DNA from: Polynucleobacter sp. es-EL-1
Lineage (GTDB): Bacteria > Pseudomonadota > Gammaproteobacteria > Burkholderiales > Burkholderiaceae
Assembly: GCF_018687975.1 (NCBI RefSeq)
Contig: NZ_CP061310.1
Coordinates: forward strand, 806,001 to 870,000
Direction of reading: 5' to 3'
DNA length: 64,000 nt
Positions 36,716 to 45,683 of the stretch are shown in pieces. The notes beneath the pieces were generated by a model. That model was not told where the DNA came from. It saw only the letters and a program-made list of their open reading frames with translations, and did no database searches. The position numbers and the translations under genes were made by a program. Positions within the stretch are counted from its first letter, which is position 1, and every line of letters begins with the position of its first letter.

Positions 36716-38020
36716 TTATTGGCAACTATTGCAAGAGGAGGCCGCTTCTACTGGAGCAGGATCTTGCGTATAGCGAGCGATAAAAGCGCGCTTTCCCTTC
36801 ATTGGAAGCTTAATCCAAACAAAGTGTCCAGATCCAGGCGCCACATCAATCGGCTCGCCCTTGAGATTCCACATGGCTTCAAGCGTAATATCTTGATTAC
36901 CCTCCGGCTCAATGATTTCTAATGTATCGCCTACAGAAAAACGATTCTTGACGTCTACTTTGATTCGGCCGGAAGCTTCATCCATCTCGAGAGTTTCACC
37001 AACATAAAGACTTCTGCCAGAGAGTGAGTGACCTCGCATATAGAGTTGATACTCTTTGTCATGATGGCGTTCATAAAAACCATCGGTGTAACCGCGATTG
37101 GCTAGACCCTCTAAATTGCCAATGAGGGACATATTCATTGGTCTTCCAGCTACCGCATCATCAATGGCAGTGCGGTATGCCTGACAAGTGCGTGAGACGT
37201 AGTAGGGTGATTTGGTGCGACCTTCAATCTTAAAAGAGTCCACGCCCATTTTAGTGAGGCGTTCAATATGTTCAATCGCACGCAGATCTTTCGAGTTCAT
37301 AATGTAGGTGCCATGCTCATCTTCTTCCATGGGCATTAAATCATCTGGACGACGCGCTTCTTGCAGAAGTACTACATCACCACTGGTATTTTGTTGCCCC
37401 GGCTTGACCTTGTAGTCCCAGCGACAAGCATTCGTACAAGCGCCTTGATTGGAGTCTCTATGGGACATATAGCCTGAGAGCAAACAGCGACCAGAGTAGG
37501 CGATGCACAAAGCGCCGTGTACAAATACTTCCAATTCCATTTCGGGGCAATCTTGACGCACTTCTTCAATCTCATCAAACGAGAGCTCACGAGATAGAAT
37601 CACACGGCTAATACCTACTGAGCGCCAAAATTTCGCAGAGGCGCCATTCACGGTATTAGCCTGAACCGACAAGTGAATCGGCATATCAGGCCAAGCTTCT
37701 CTAGCCATCATGATGAGTCCTGGATCAGACATGATCATGGCATCAGGCTTCAAAGCAACTACAGGATCCATATCGTTAATATAGGTGCGCGTCTTGCCGC
37801 CATGAGGCAACAAGTTAGAAACTAAATAAAACTTTTTACCCAAAGCATGCGCGGTATCAATCCCTTCTTTGAGGGTCTCCATTTTTCCAAAGTCGTTATT
37901 GCGCACGCGGAGTGAATAACGTGGCTGTCCGGCATAAATAGCATCCGCACCAAAGTCAAAAGCGGTGCGTAACATATTGAGGCTGCCGGCAGGGGCTAAA
38001 AGTTCTGGGATCTTGGTCAT
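36716..38020 (-). CDS. trhP: U32 peptidase-family tRNA hydroxylation protein TrhP
   Basis: 434 aa starting M-T-K-I-P-E-L-L-A-P-A-G. Peptidase U32 family; TrhP (YegQ) cooperates in prephenate-dependent 5-hydroxyuridine formation at U34 of tRNA. Signature: E-V-F-V-H-G-A-L-C-I-A-Y-S-G-R-C-L-L-S, then a Cys set (N-Q-G-A-C-T-N-A-C-R-W) for an Fe-S cluster. The C-terminal S-S-C-N-S-C-Q adds a CxxC-like pair. Start 38020 is chosen because the nine codons upstream have no family counterpart. Confidence 0.9.
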   Translation of the reverse strand: MTKIPELLAPAGSLNMLRTAFDFGADAIYAGQPRYSLRVRNNDFGKMETLKEGIDTAHALGKKFYLVSNLLPHGGKTRTYINDMDPVVALKPDAMIMSDPGLIMMAREAWPDMPIHLSVQANTVNGASAKFWRSVGISRVILSRELSFDEIEEVRQDCPEMELEVFVHGALCIAYSGRCLLSGYMSHRDSNQGACTNACRWDYKVKPGQQNTSGDVVLLQEARRPDDLMPMEEDEHGTYIMNSKDLRAIEHIERLTKMGVDSFKIEGRTKSPYYVSRTCQAYRTAIDDAVAGRPMNMSLIGNLEGLANRGYTDGFYERHHDKEYQLYMRGHSLSGRSLYVGETLEMDEASGRIKVDVKNRFSVGDTLEIIEPEGNQDITLEAMWNLKGEPIDVAPGSGHFVWIKLPMKGKRAFIARYTQDPAPVEAASSCNSCQ

Positions 38021-38243
38021 ATGGGCTATTTTAGTGAATACAGCCATTCTTGGTGGATTTACCCCAACACCCAGCTCTGGGAGCCACCAGACCAGCTTTT
38101 ATAACGACATTCTAGGTAATCAGGCCGGTATGAAGAGTATCCTACGGGGTCTGTGGCGAGCATTGCAAAAAAGAGCGGGGAGCCTTCCTTTAGATCGTCC
38201 ACCCGAAATTGAAGGCACTTATTAAAGAATCAGAAAGAACGCA

Positions 38244-38828
38244 ATGACAAAACTCACATCTAAGCCAATCCTAAAAAAAGCAAGTGGCATTTTGGCGCAA
38301 GAGTTTGCTATACCTAAGGACATCGCCTGGGCATGGGTCACATTATTATTGTCACAAGAAGAGCAAAAGCGCGATAGTGAAGAAAAACGCTATGCCCGCA
38401 TTGCAGAATTCGAAGCCTGGATTACTGAGCTCAATTTACCAACTGACCCTAAAAATCCTACAAGCAGTGCCGTAAGTCCTGAGTCGGTAAAAAATTCCGC
38501 TAGAAACGTATTTGAGTGGCCCCATGAATATATTTTTGATGAGCCGGCGGCAGTCAAGCATCCAGACTCTAAAGTTACTTACAGCGATACGATTACTAAA
38601 CCAATCCTAGATGCCATTAAAGATGCTGGTGGATCTGATGATCGCCTTCAACTCATTACCTTAGTGGAAGGCTATGCAAAAGAGGGTAGAGAGCCATTTG
38701 CCAATGTCACACCAGAGGGCATTGAATGGAAGGGCAATAATTGGTCGGAAGGTGGAAAACTCAATCTCCTTACCATTAAGACCTTAAATAACCGCCTCGC
38801 TAATCTAAAAAAGAAGGGGCTGATCTAA
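38244..38828 (+). CDS. Hypothetical protein, 194 aa
   Basis: Soluble, mixed-charge protein (no signal, no membrane segment). N-terminal amphipathic helix, then E-E-Q-K-R-D-S-E-E-K-R-Y-A-R-I-A-E-F-E-A-W; the C-terminal 60 residues (L-L-T-I-K-T-L-N-N-R-L-A-N-L-K-K-K-G) look helical and basic. No family recognised. ATG follows GAAAGAACGC. It is followed by an intrinsic terminator, so it is probably a single-gene unit. It is the last backbone gene before the tRNA-Asn hotspot. Confidence 0.6.
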   Translation: MTKLTSKPILKKASGILAQEFAIPKDIAWAWVTLLLSQEEQKRDSEEKRYARIAEFEAWITELNLPTDPKNPTSSAVSPESVKNSARNVFEWPHEYIFDEPAAVKHPDSKVTYSDTITKPILDAIKDAGGSDDRLQLITLVEGYAKEGREPFANVTPEGIEWKGNNWSEGGKLNLLTIKTLNNRLANLKKKGLI

Positions 38829-38860
38829 GTCCAACTTTGTTTCCCGAGCCCCAAGAGAAG

Positions 38861-38886
38861 AAACCACCTATAAGGTGGTTTTCTTA
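38861..38886 (+). terminator. Intrinsic terminator after the 194-aa gene
   Basis: Stem AAACCACCT / AGGTGGTTT with a three-base loop and T-rich 3' side. It stands immediately left of a degenerate tRNA-Asn 3' remnant, in the same arrangement as the terminators of the other two remnants. Confidence 0.82.
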
Positions 38887-38897
38887 TATCTAGCTAA

Positions 38898-38936
38898 TCG
38901 ATCTGTGCTAGAACCAAGGGCCTGCGAATTCAATAG
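38898..38936 (-). repeat. Degenerate tRNA-Asn 3' half (copy 4, most decayed)
   Basis: About 39 bases align with the T-arm to anticodon part of the intact tRNA-Asn at 47167-47242 with roughly three quarters identity, for example CTAGAACCAAGGGCCTGCGA against CTCGAACCAGGGACCTACGG. It lies 12 bases after a terminator hairpin. Confidence 0.55.
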
Positions 38937-39075
38937 CTGTCAAAGGGTTGGATTTAGCGCTTTATTGTAAGTATCTATAGGTTTCGTATAATCAAGTTTA
39001 TTAATCTAGGTTGGTCAATTTATCCAATACGCTATATTGTCAACTTACAGATACTAATATTCATAAAAAAATAAT

Positions 39076-40872
39076 ATGAGCCGCACATCACTCCTCAAAG
39101 CTTTACCTTTTTTCTCGCTTTGCTTCTTGTCCCATCTGGCTGCTGCAGAAGTTCAAATTCTAAAAGCATCCACCATTATTACGATGGATGAGAAAAATCC
39201 CCGTGCTGAAGCCATTGCTTTTGACACAACAACAAAAAAGATTATTGCCGTAGGATCTTTAAAGGATGTTCAGGCTAGCGCACCAAAGGCCACTGTAAAA
39301 GACTTGGGTTCTACAGTATTAATGCCGGGCTTTATTGATCCACATAATCATCCGATACTTTCTGGAATCACGACTCAGGCACCAGCCTATTGGATTGCAC
39401 CCTATGTTGGCGCTAAAAGCTGGTCAGATGTTCAAGCAATAATCAAAAAGGCCGACGCAGAAGCCCCAGCTGGCAGACCTTTGGTATTTAATGGCCTTGA
39501 TAGACTTTTGCAGCAAGCGCCTCTACCAACACGGGATGTCCTTGATAAGCTGACACCAAGTGGTCGCGCAATTATTGTTGTTGATAATTCTGGACATGCG
39601 GTTTATTTCAATACTGCAACAATTAAGATTTTAGGATGGAAGAATCAGAAACCTCCTGTTAATCCAGTAGGCGGTAGTTATGGTCGATACAAAGATGGAA
39701 CCTCAAACGGTATTGCTAATGAATCAGCTGCATTAATGGCGGTGATTGGCCCGATCCTACCTAAAGCTGTGCCACACATTTTGCTCTCTAGTGCAAAGTG
39801 GTATGCGTATATGGCTTCTATGGGTATCACCTCGACATCTGAGCACACTTACAACACGGGTATGTACAAGGGCTATCAGGCGCTAGCATCGGTACCGGAC
39901 ACCCCATTGAGAATGCACGTTTATCACATGGCAATTGAGCCAGATGCAGGTGCTCAAGTCACTTGGTCTGACCCAAGCTTAGTTCGTAAAAACGGTATTA
40001 AGCTTTGGGCTGATGGCAGTCCTTGGTTGGGTACGGTTGCACAAAGCTTTCCTTATTTAGAAAATGCACGCACCAAGCAGGCCGAAATTATTATTGGACC
40101 GCTGGGCGAGAAGGGGATGAATTACACCCGCCTACAGCTTGATCAAATGCTAGATAAATATGCGCCTATGGGTTATCAAATGGCATTTCACTGCAATGGT
40201 GACGTTGGCTTTGATGTCGTGTTAGATGCCTATGAGAATGCCCTTAATAAATATAAGCTCACAGGTACAGATCACCGTTGGCGTGTTGAGCACCTGGGTG
40301 CAGCACGTGCAGATCAATTCCAACGCGCTGAACGACTTGGCGTAACAGTCTCGCTTGCTCCTTTTCAATATATCTATTGGGGTGATTTATTGGACGGAAC
40401 CATGTTTGCGCCTGAATATGGTTCACAGTGGCAACGGGCTGGCGATGGGGTGAAAATGAAAACACGCACCACCTTTCATAATGATGGCTCTGTATCGCCG
40501 CCAGATACCTTAAGAAATATCCAGCATATGGTGACTCGCACTACTGATTCTGGGAAGGTGCATGGAGCAAACCAAGCAGTAACCCTTGATCAGGCTCTAA
40601 AAGCATCCACGATTAATGGCGCTTATCAGTTAAAGCGTGATAAAGAGATTGGCTCTCTTGAAGTAGGAAAATATGCTGACTTAGTTGAGCTTTCAGCTGA
40701 TATTACCGCTGTGAAACCAAATGAGATTGTTGAAAAGGTCAAAGTGAAAGGTACATGGCTCGGTGGCAAGAAGATTGATACCAAAAAATTCTTAGAGCAA
40801 ATTACGGCAATTGACCCAACGCAGCATCAAGGTATGGCGGATTCTGCTCTTAAAAATGCGCATAGCCATTAA
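39076..40872 (+). CDS. Exported amidohydrolase (YtcJ-like)
   Basis: 598 aa. The signal peptide S-L-L-K-A-L-P-F-F-S-L-C-F-L-S-H-L-A-A-A ends near residue 25, so the enzyme is periplasmic or secreted. The metal centre of the amidohydrolase_3 (YtcJ) family shows G-F-I-D-P-H-N-H-P (H-x-H), F-H-C-N-G-D-V-G, R-V-E-H-L-G-A and F-H-N-D-G-S. The cyclic amide/imide substrate cannot be told. First gene of a cassette bounded by tRNA-Asn remnants; 49 bases before the next amidase gene. Confidence 0.88.
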   Translation: MSRTSLLKALPFFSLCFLSHLAAAEVQILKASTIITMDEKNPRAEAIAFDTTTKKIIAVGSLKDVQASAPKATVKDLGSTVLMPGFIDPHNHPILSGITTQAPAYWIAPYVGAKSWSDVQAIIKKADAEAPAGRPLVFNGLDRLLQQAPLPTRDVLDKLTPSGRAIIVVDNSGHAVYFNTATIKILGWKNQKPPVNPVGGSYGRYKDGTSNGIANESAALMAVIGPILPKAVPHILLSSAKWYAYMASMGITSTSEHTYNTGMYKGYQALASVPDTPLRMHVYHMAIEPDAGAQVTWSDPSLVRKNGIKLWADGSPWLGTVAQSFPYLENARTKQAEIIIGPLGEKGMNYTRLQLDQMLDKYAPMGYQMAFHCNGDVGFDVVLDAYENALNKYKLTGTDHRWRVEHLGAARADQFQRAERLGVTVSLAPFQYIYWGDLLDGTMFAPEYGSQWQRAGDGVKMKTRTTFHNDGSVSPPDTLRNIQHMVTRTTDSGKVHGANQAVTLDQALKASTINGAYQLKRDKEIGSLEVGKYADLVELSADITAVKPNEIVEKVKVKGTWLGGKKIDTKKFLEQITAIDPTQHQGMADSALKNAHSH

Positions 40873-40921
40873 TTCGAGTTAAAGAAGCGATAAAAACCCA
40901 AATTTCTATACAGGAATACCT

Positions 40922-42073
40922 ATGAACAACAGATTAAAAAAAATAATTGCCGTCAGTTTAATTTTAGGCACATCTCTAACATCTATTCCAGTTTCTGCCT
41001 GCACTATGTTGTCCTATACGGATACTAAAGGTAATTCATATGTAGGTAGAACTAATGAGTATCCGGGGATGCTGCCAGATGAACTTACGTACTATCCTGT
41101 TGGCACGCGTATTGAATCTGTTACTCCGGATGGCAAGCAAGGTTATCAATTTAAGACCAGATATGCGGTTTTTGGAGCAACTCTAAAGGGAATGGTTCCA
41201 AACTCGAAGCAAGATACTATTCATGAAGGAGTAAACGATCAGGGTATGTCGATTTCCGCTCTGGAATTTACAGAAAATGGCCAACCTAAAATTACCGCCA
41301 CTCCAGATAAGGTTTTGTCTGCGACTGATTTTGGAACCTGGGCACTTGGAAGCTTCAAAACTATTAGCGAACTCAGGGCGGCACTAGAGCGAGACGGGAT
41401 TCAGTTTTGGTTACCCCGAGTCAAGAGCATGGGAAATGTAATTACGCCAGTTCATTTTTCGATCATTGATCGTACTGGTGATGCTGCTGTTGTTGAGTTC
41501 ACAGGAGGCAGGCTCAACATACATCAAAATTCTGTAGGCGTTTTAACAAACGACCCAGAATTTCCATGGCACTTGAAGAATCTTCAAAACTTTGCCGGAT
41601 TGACAAATATCGATAAAAATACTGGGCAATTTAATAAGTTCAAAGTGAATGCCCCAGACGCCGGTGGCGCTCTCAGATCTCTTCCTGCTTCTAACTTATC
41701 GCCAGACCGTTTTATTAAGGCCGCCTATTACTCCAATTTTGCTACAAAAGCCACTACACCTGATGGTGCGATTTTGGCTTTATCTCACTTAATGAATAAT
41801 TTTGATCGTCCTGCAGGGATTACTATTGATAAACCTAGTTCCTCAAGCGTTGGTGAATCAGTTGCATCCAGCAAGCCCACATCAGAAGTAACTTTTTTCA
41901 CTTCATTAAAAGACCTCAATCGGAATTTATTCTACATTCGCACCATAGGTATGATGAATTATGTGAAGGTTGATATTAATAAATTGGGCGCTATCAAGTC
42001 AGTAAAAATAGTTTCATTCAGCTCCCTTGAAAAGTATTCGGGATTTAATGCTGAAGAACTATTTCTAAACTAA
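40922..42073 (+). CDS. Exported Ntn hydrolase, choloylglycine hydrolase family
   Basis: 383 aa. The signal peptide is cut right before Cys27 in V-S-A-C-T-M-L-S-Y-T, making Cys27 the N-terminal nucleophile of an Ntn amidase. R-T-N-E-Y near 43 and F-E-hydrophobic strands fit linear C-N amide hydrolases (penicillin V acylase/bile-salt hydrolase family). Substrate unknown: candidates are N-acyl amides, including acyl-homoserine lactones. Same operon as the amidohydrolase. Confidence 0.86.
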   Translation: MNNRLKKIIAVSLILGTSLTSIPVSACTMLSYTDTKGNSYVGRTNEYPGMLPDELTYYPVGTRIESVTPDGKQGYQFKTRYAVFGATLKGMVPNSKQDTIHEGVNDQGMSISALEFTENGQPKITATPDKVLSATDFGTWALGSFKTISELRAALERDGIQFWLPRVKSMGNVITPVHFSIIDRTGDAAVVEFTGGRLNIHQNSVGVLTNDPEFPWHLKNLQNFAGLTNIDKNTGQFNKFKVNAPDAGGALRSLPASNLSPDRFIKAAYYSNFATKATTPDGAILALSHLMNNFDRPAGITIDKPSSSSVGESVASSKPTSEVTFFTSLKDLNRNLFYIRTIGMMNYVKVDINKLGAIKSVKIVSFSSLEKYSGFNAEELFLN

Positions 42074-42162
42074 ATAAAGCACTCTTGAGTAGCGCAAATG
42101 GCTTATTTTGATTGGGAACTGCCTTCAGCATGCATGTAATGTTCATTGGATCGGATATCGGT

Positions 42163-42262
42163 AGAACAATTTGAGCTATTCCCTACCAGGCAATAGCAAT
42201 AAGTAAGCCCCTAGATTGCTCTAGGGGCTTACTTATTTGGCTCCTCGACCTGGGCTGAAACC
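42163..42262 (-). repeat. Terminator plus tRNA-Asn 3' half remnant (copy 3)
   Basis: A 100-base stretch matches 47092-47191, next to the intact tRNA-Asn, at about 93 positions. It includes the hairpin GCCCCTAG-ATTGCT-CTAGGGGC (42207-42228) and the tRNA 3' end (42238 on), then drifts beyond recognition in the anticodon part. It is non-functional as a tRNA: the 5' half is absent. It separates the amidohydrolase/Ntn cassette from the OM-protein/sulfatase cassette. Confidence 0.9.
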
Positions 42263-42391
42263 AAAGGTATGCGAATTGAATATCCGCAAGTAAGGGCTCT
42301 AGGCTGTTAGGTTAGCCAGCTGCCTATCAATTAGCGTATCAGGAAATAAAGTTGAAATTTTCTAAACCATTTATATGGCCATCTACTTAGA

Positions 42392-42430
42392 AAAAGACAC
42401 CCCCAACCGGATCGATACCCTCTGGGGGGT
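42392..42430 (-). terminator. Intrinsic terminator for the outer-membrane protein gene (minus strand)
   Basis: Read on the minus strand, CACCCCCC pairs with TGGGGGTG across a loop of about 18 bases and is followed by TCTTTTT. The rest of the 450-base gap 42074-42523 holds the tRNA remnant described separately and no gene I can support. Confidence 0.6.
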
Positions 42431-42523
42431 GATGAGGGTTTATTTTTCAGCTAGCACTATGTATCGTTTGTAGGAGTATTGCTCCATTGATCCATTAAGC
42501 TTGTTTTTTATATTTTACGAGAA

Positions 42524-43453
42524 TTAGAAGGCAAAATTAATGCTTCCGCCAAGAGCCAAATTTACTGAAGAACCTCTTGTATTTTGATATTGACTGAACA
42601 CTGAAACATGAACCTTATCTAGAACTTTATAGTTAATCGTAGCGCCTAGAGTATCTTGAGTAGTTGTATACCCGCCAATAATATTTTTATTATAAGGATA
42701 GTAAGAAATAATAAAAAAAGATCGCTCTGTTGTTCTCAGGCTTGCACTTATTAGTGCGCCATTAATTGTTTTTGGTTGATAGTATTGATTGATTATTTCA
42801 GAGCTGTTATTTTGAAAGGTTCCGATTGCATAACCCAAACTTAGTGGAGGCATATATTCACTAGCCTGCCAATTTATTTTGGGAATAATCTGCCTGAATG
42901 ATCCAAGAGAAAATTCTTGATAGTTGAACGTTGCTGAGGTCGATAACGTTGTTCTATTTTTAAATTCTGGGAACTTATATTCTGGAGAAAATAGTAGGGA
43001 ATATTTATAGGTGTATGCATTTGCCGTGCCAACCCCTACTGAACTATTAATGCTAATGTGCGGGTCAGGTTGGTAGTTAAATCCTAAAACCGTATTGCTC
43101 AAATTTATATTACCTTGTTTTTGATATAGCTCGCTGGCAATAATTTTCCACTGATGATTAACTTTATACAGCCCCTGTGCCACTTGAGTAATGAGATTAT
43201 CTTGAGCGGGACCGGTCGTCCATTTTTGAACACTTCCGAAGATTGAAAAGGGTAGGGGTGCTTTATCGTTCAGCAGCAACACTTGTTGTTGTGTTGATTG
43301 TATATTTCCGTAATCGGTAAAGAGATGAGTATTGGTATAAGTGTTTTGAGTTGATGGGTTGTTTAGTTCTGCTAAGGCTGGATGAAAAGCAATATTTACC
43401 AAAATTACTATGAATTTAGAGGAAAATCTCAATAGATATTTCAGTGACATCAT
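42524..43453 (-). CDS. Outer-membrane protein, unknown
   Basis: 309 aa with signal peptide (F-I-V-I-L-V-N-I-A-F-H-P-A-L-A) and a C-terminus S-I-N-F-A-F, a terminal aromatic residue as in beta-barrels. Many alternating strands rich in Tyr, Ser and Asn. It resembles PF13557-type transporters only loosely. Divergent from the sulfatase gene (102 bases between starts), so it may import or release its products. Confidence 0.66.
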   Translation of the reverse strand: MMSLKYLLRFSSKFIVILVNIAFHPALAELNNPSTQNTYTNTHLFTDYGNIQSTQQQVLLLNDKAPLPFSIFGSVQKWTTGPAQDNLITQVAQGLYKVNHQWKIIASELYQKQGNINLSNTVLGFNYQPDPHISINSSVGVGTANAYTYKYSLLFSPEYKFPEFKNRTTLSTSATFNYQEFSLGSFRQIIPKINWQASEYMPPLSLGYAIGTFQNNSSEIINQYYQPKTINGALISASLRTTERSFFIISYYPYNKNIIGGYTTTQDTLGATINYKVLDKVHVSVFSQYQNTRGSSVNLALGGSINFAF

Positions 43454-43555
43454 TTAACTATCAAATAGTTTAATATTTGTTCAGGCCGGCAATCGAACGA
43501 AGTAATAAGGCGTTAGTTTTTTATAATTATTCCATAGGAATGGAATGGAGATTAA

Positions 43556-45343
43556 ATGAACTCTGAGAACAACACTCCTAAGAATCCATCACGTAGAGCT
43601 CTTTTGGAATCCGGCGCTGCCCTGTTCGGATCTACCTTGATTCCAAATTCTGCGGTTGCAGCATCAAAGACGGCCCATCAGGCGGCTACTTCTGTTAATT
43701 CACCAGATTCACCTCCAGCTGGTTACAACATTCTTTATATCTTGGTTGATCAGGAGCATTTTTTTGAAAAATGGCCATTCCCAGTTCCAGCACGAGAGGC
43801 TATAAAGAAAAAGGCAATTACCTTCTTAAATCATCAAGCTGCGGGCATGGTTTGCTCCTCCGCGCGCTCAGTTTTATATACAGGCCATCATATACAAGAG
43901 ACTGGTATTTTCGATAATTTAAATTATGTTTGGCAGCAAAACTTATCAACCAGCATCAAAACCATAGGCCATCGCTTAACTGAGTTAGGATACTACCCCG
44001 CATATCAGGGGAAGTGGCATTTGTCTGCCAACATGGACCTTACCTCGAATCCCGTTGACGCTCCATTGAAGGAGTACCAGGAAACAATAGCGTCATATGG
44101 CTTTAAAGATTACTTTGGAATTGGTGATTTAACAGATACCACCTTGGGTGGCTATCATTATGATGACGTTACCGTTTCCTCAACAAGCACTTGGTTCAGA
44201 ACTAAAGCGCAAGAGCTAAAAGGAAAAGGGCAGCCCTGGTTTTTAGCTGTAAATTTCGTTAATCCTCATGATGTGATGTACTTTAATTCTGATTTGCCTG
44301 GTGAAAATATTCAAAGCAAATCTCACGCAATGAATATTGCAAGAGCACCACAAGATGAAATTTATAGTGCTACTTGGGATGCGCCATTGCCAGCTACACG
44401 TGGACAGCCTTTCGATTCGCCTGGAAGGCCTGTGGGGCAAAAAATATATCAAGCAATACAAGATCTAATGGTGGGTCCATGGCCCAATGAAGATAGGCGC
44501 TGGAAAGCTCTTCAAGACTATTACTTCAACGCAATTCGTGATTGTGACCTTCGTGTGCAATCAATCCTAAATATTCTGAAGCAAAATGACATGGAAAAAA
44601 ATACCATTATCATTTTCAATGCTGATCACGGTGAATTAGGCGGGCACCATCAATTGCGGGGTAAGGGAACTACAGCATATCGTCAGCAAAATCATATTCC
44701 TCTGATGATTGTTCATCCCGCATATCCTGGAGGAGTCGAGTGTAAGGCTTTAACTTCTCAGGTTGATATTGCTCCTACTATTATTGGTTTAACTGGAGTT
44801 AACGAGGCTACTCGCCATCAGGCTAGTGCGGGATTGCAGGGAAGAGATTTTTCGGGCTTGTTAAAAAATCCTACTCAGGCAAAGATCGATAGTTTGCGTC
44901 CATCAGCTTTATTCAACTTTGATATGCTGTCATATCAAGATGTACGATGGGCAGCCCTAACTATTGATACCAAAAAATATCGATCCCTTAATGCAAAACA
45001 GCAATTAGCTATGCTAGAAAAGCACCCGCCTAATTTTTCAAACAGAACATCCATCAGAAGTTTTTTTGATGGAAGATATCGATTCTCGAGATACTTTGCT
45101 CCAAACAACTTTAATACTCCAAGAACGATGGAGGAGTTGATATTAAATAATGATCTTGAGGTCTATGATCTTCACAATGATCCAGAAGAGATTCGAAATT
45201 TGGCTCTCGATATAAATGCTAATCAAGAGCTCATATTTTCTTTAAATCTGAGCTTAAATGCGCTGATTGCAAAGGAAGTAGGGGTTGATAAGGGTCTGTA
45301 TATGCCAATTCGCAATGGGAAGTGGTACTTTGACAAAAGTTAA
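43556..45343 (+). CDS. Tat-exported sulfatase
   Basis: 595 aa. N-terminal S-R-R-A-L-L-E-S-G-A-A-L-F-G ... A-V-A-A-S is a twin-arginine signal. Sulfatase features follow: I-L-V-D-Q (metal), C100-S-S-A-R104 where formylglycine forms, K-W-H-L-S, D-C-D-L-R and N-A-D-H-G-E-L-G-G-H-H. The usual motif is C/S-x-P-x-R or C-x-A-x-R; here +2 is Ser. Tat export of a folded enzyme would need formylglycine to form in the cytoplasm. ATG 43556 has GGAATGGAGATTAA ahead. Confidence 0.87.
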   Translation: MNSENNTPKNPSRRALLESGAALFGSTLIPNSAVAASKTAHQAATSVNSPDSPPAGYNILYILVDQEHFFEKWPFPVPAREAIKKKAITFLNHQAAGMVCSSARSVLYTGHHIQETGIFDNLNYVWQQNLSTSIKTIGHRLTELGYYPAYQGKWHLSANMDLTSNPVDAPLKEYQETIASYGFKDYFGIGDLTDTTLGGYHYDDVTVSSTSTWFRTKAQELKGKGQPWFLAVNFVNPHDVMYFNSDLPGENIQSKSHAMNIARAPQDEIYSATWDAPLPATRGQPFDSPGRPVGQKIYQAIQDLMVGPWPNEDRRWKALQDYYFNAIRDCDLRVQSILNILKQNDMEKNTIIIFNADHGELGGHHQLRGKGTTAYRQQNHIPLMIVHPAYPGGVECKALTSQVDIAPTIIGLTGVNEATRHQASAGLQGRDFSGLLKNPTQAKIDSLRPSALFNFDMLSYQDVRWAALTIDTKKYRSLNAKQQLAMLEKHPPNFSNRTSIRSFFDGRYRFSRYFAPNNFNTPRTMEELILNNDLEVYDLHNDPEEIRNLALDINANQELIFSLNLSLNALIAKEVGVDKGLYMPIRNGKWYFDKS

Positions 45344-45407
45344 AGTAAAGATGTTCTAGTCGAGCGCATAAACCAGTTCAACTTATATCCATCACATCGT
45401 CATAAGA

Positions 45408-45487
45408 AAAAGCCCCTAGATTGCTCTAGGGGCTTACTTATTTGACTCCTCGACCTGGGCTCGAACCAGGTACCTACGGATTAACAG
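45408..45487 (-). repeat. Terminator plus tRNA-Asn 3' half remnant (copy 2)
   Basis: 80 bases from the hairpin GCCCCTAG-ATTGCT-CTAGGGGC through the tRNA acceptor, T-arm and anticodon loop, with only about three mismatches to the intact copy at 47131-47210. Homology stops right after the anticodon complement (AACAG, 45483-45487); the tRNA 5' half is missing. Bases left of the hairpin differ from copies 1 and 3. The remaining space to 45683 holds no gene I can support. Confidence 0.93.
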
Positions 45488-45683
45488 AGGAAAAAAACTT
45501 TAGTAGCATGCAGAAATTAATTGGAAGCATCAGTAAAAATTAGGAGATTAGCTAAATACATTATTTTGATTTTCTACTATCGACCAATAGGGGTCGCCTA
45601 ATTTATCTAAATGCGAGCACTTTGAAAACCAATAAAGCTAGTGTTTAATATTAGTTTTATAACCTTCATTACCTATTTAAACT

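Noticed and set aside
38130..38225. 31-codon frame starting M-K-S-I-L-R-G-L-W-R-A-L
   Set aside because: No clear ribosome site and no recognised domain; the larger frame around it overlaps the trhP 5' end and is probably chance.
42074..42523. Insertion sequence or integrase in the hotspot gaps
   Set aside because: No transposase or tyrosine-recombinase frame and no terminal inverted repeats are found; only tRNA remnants and hairpins.
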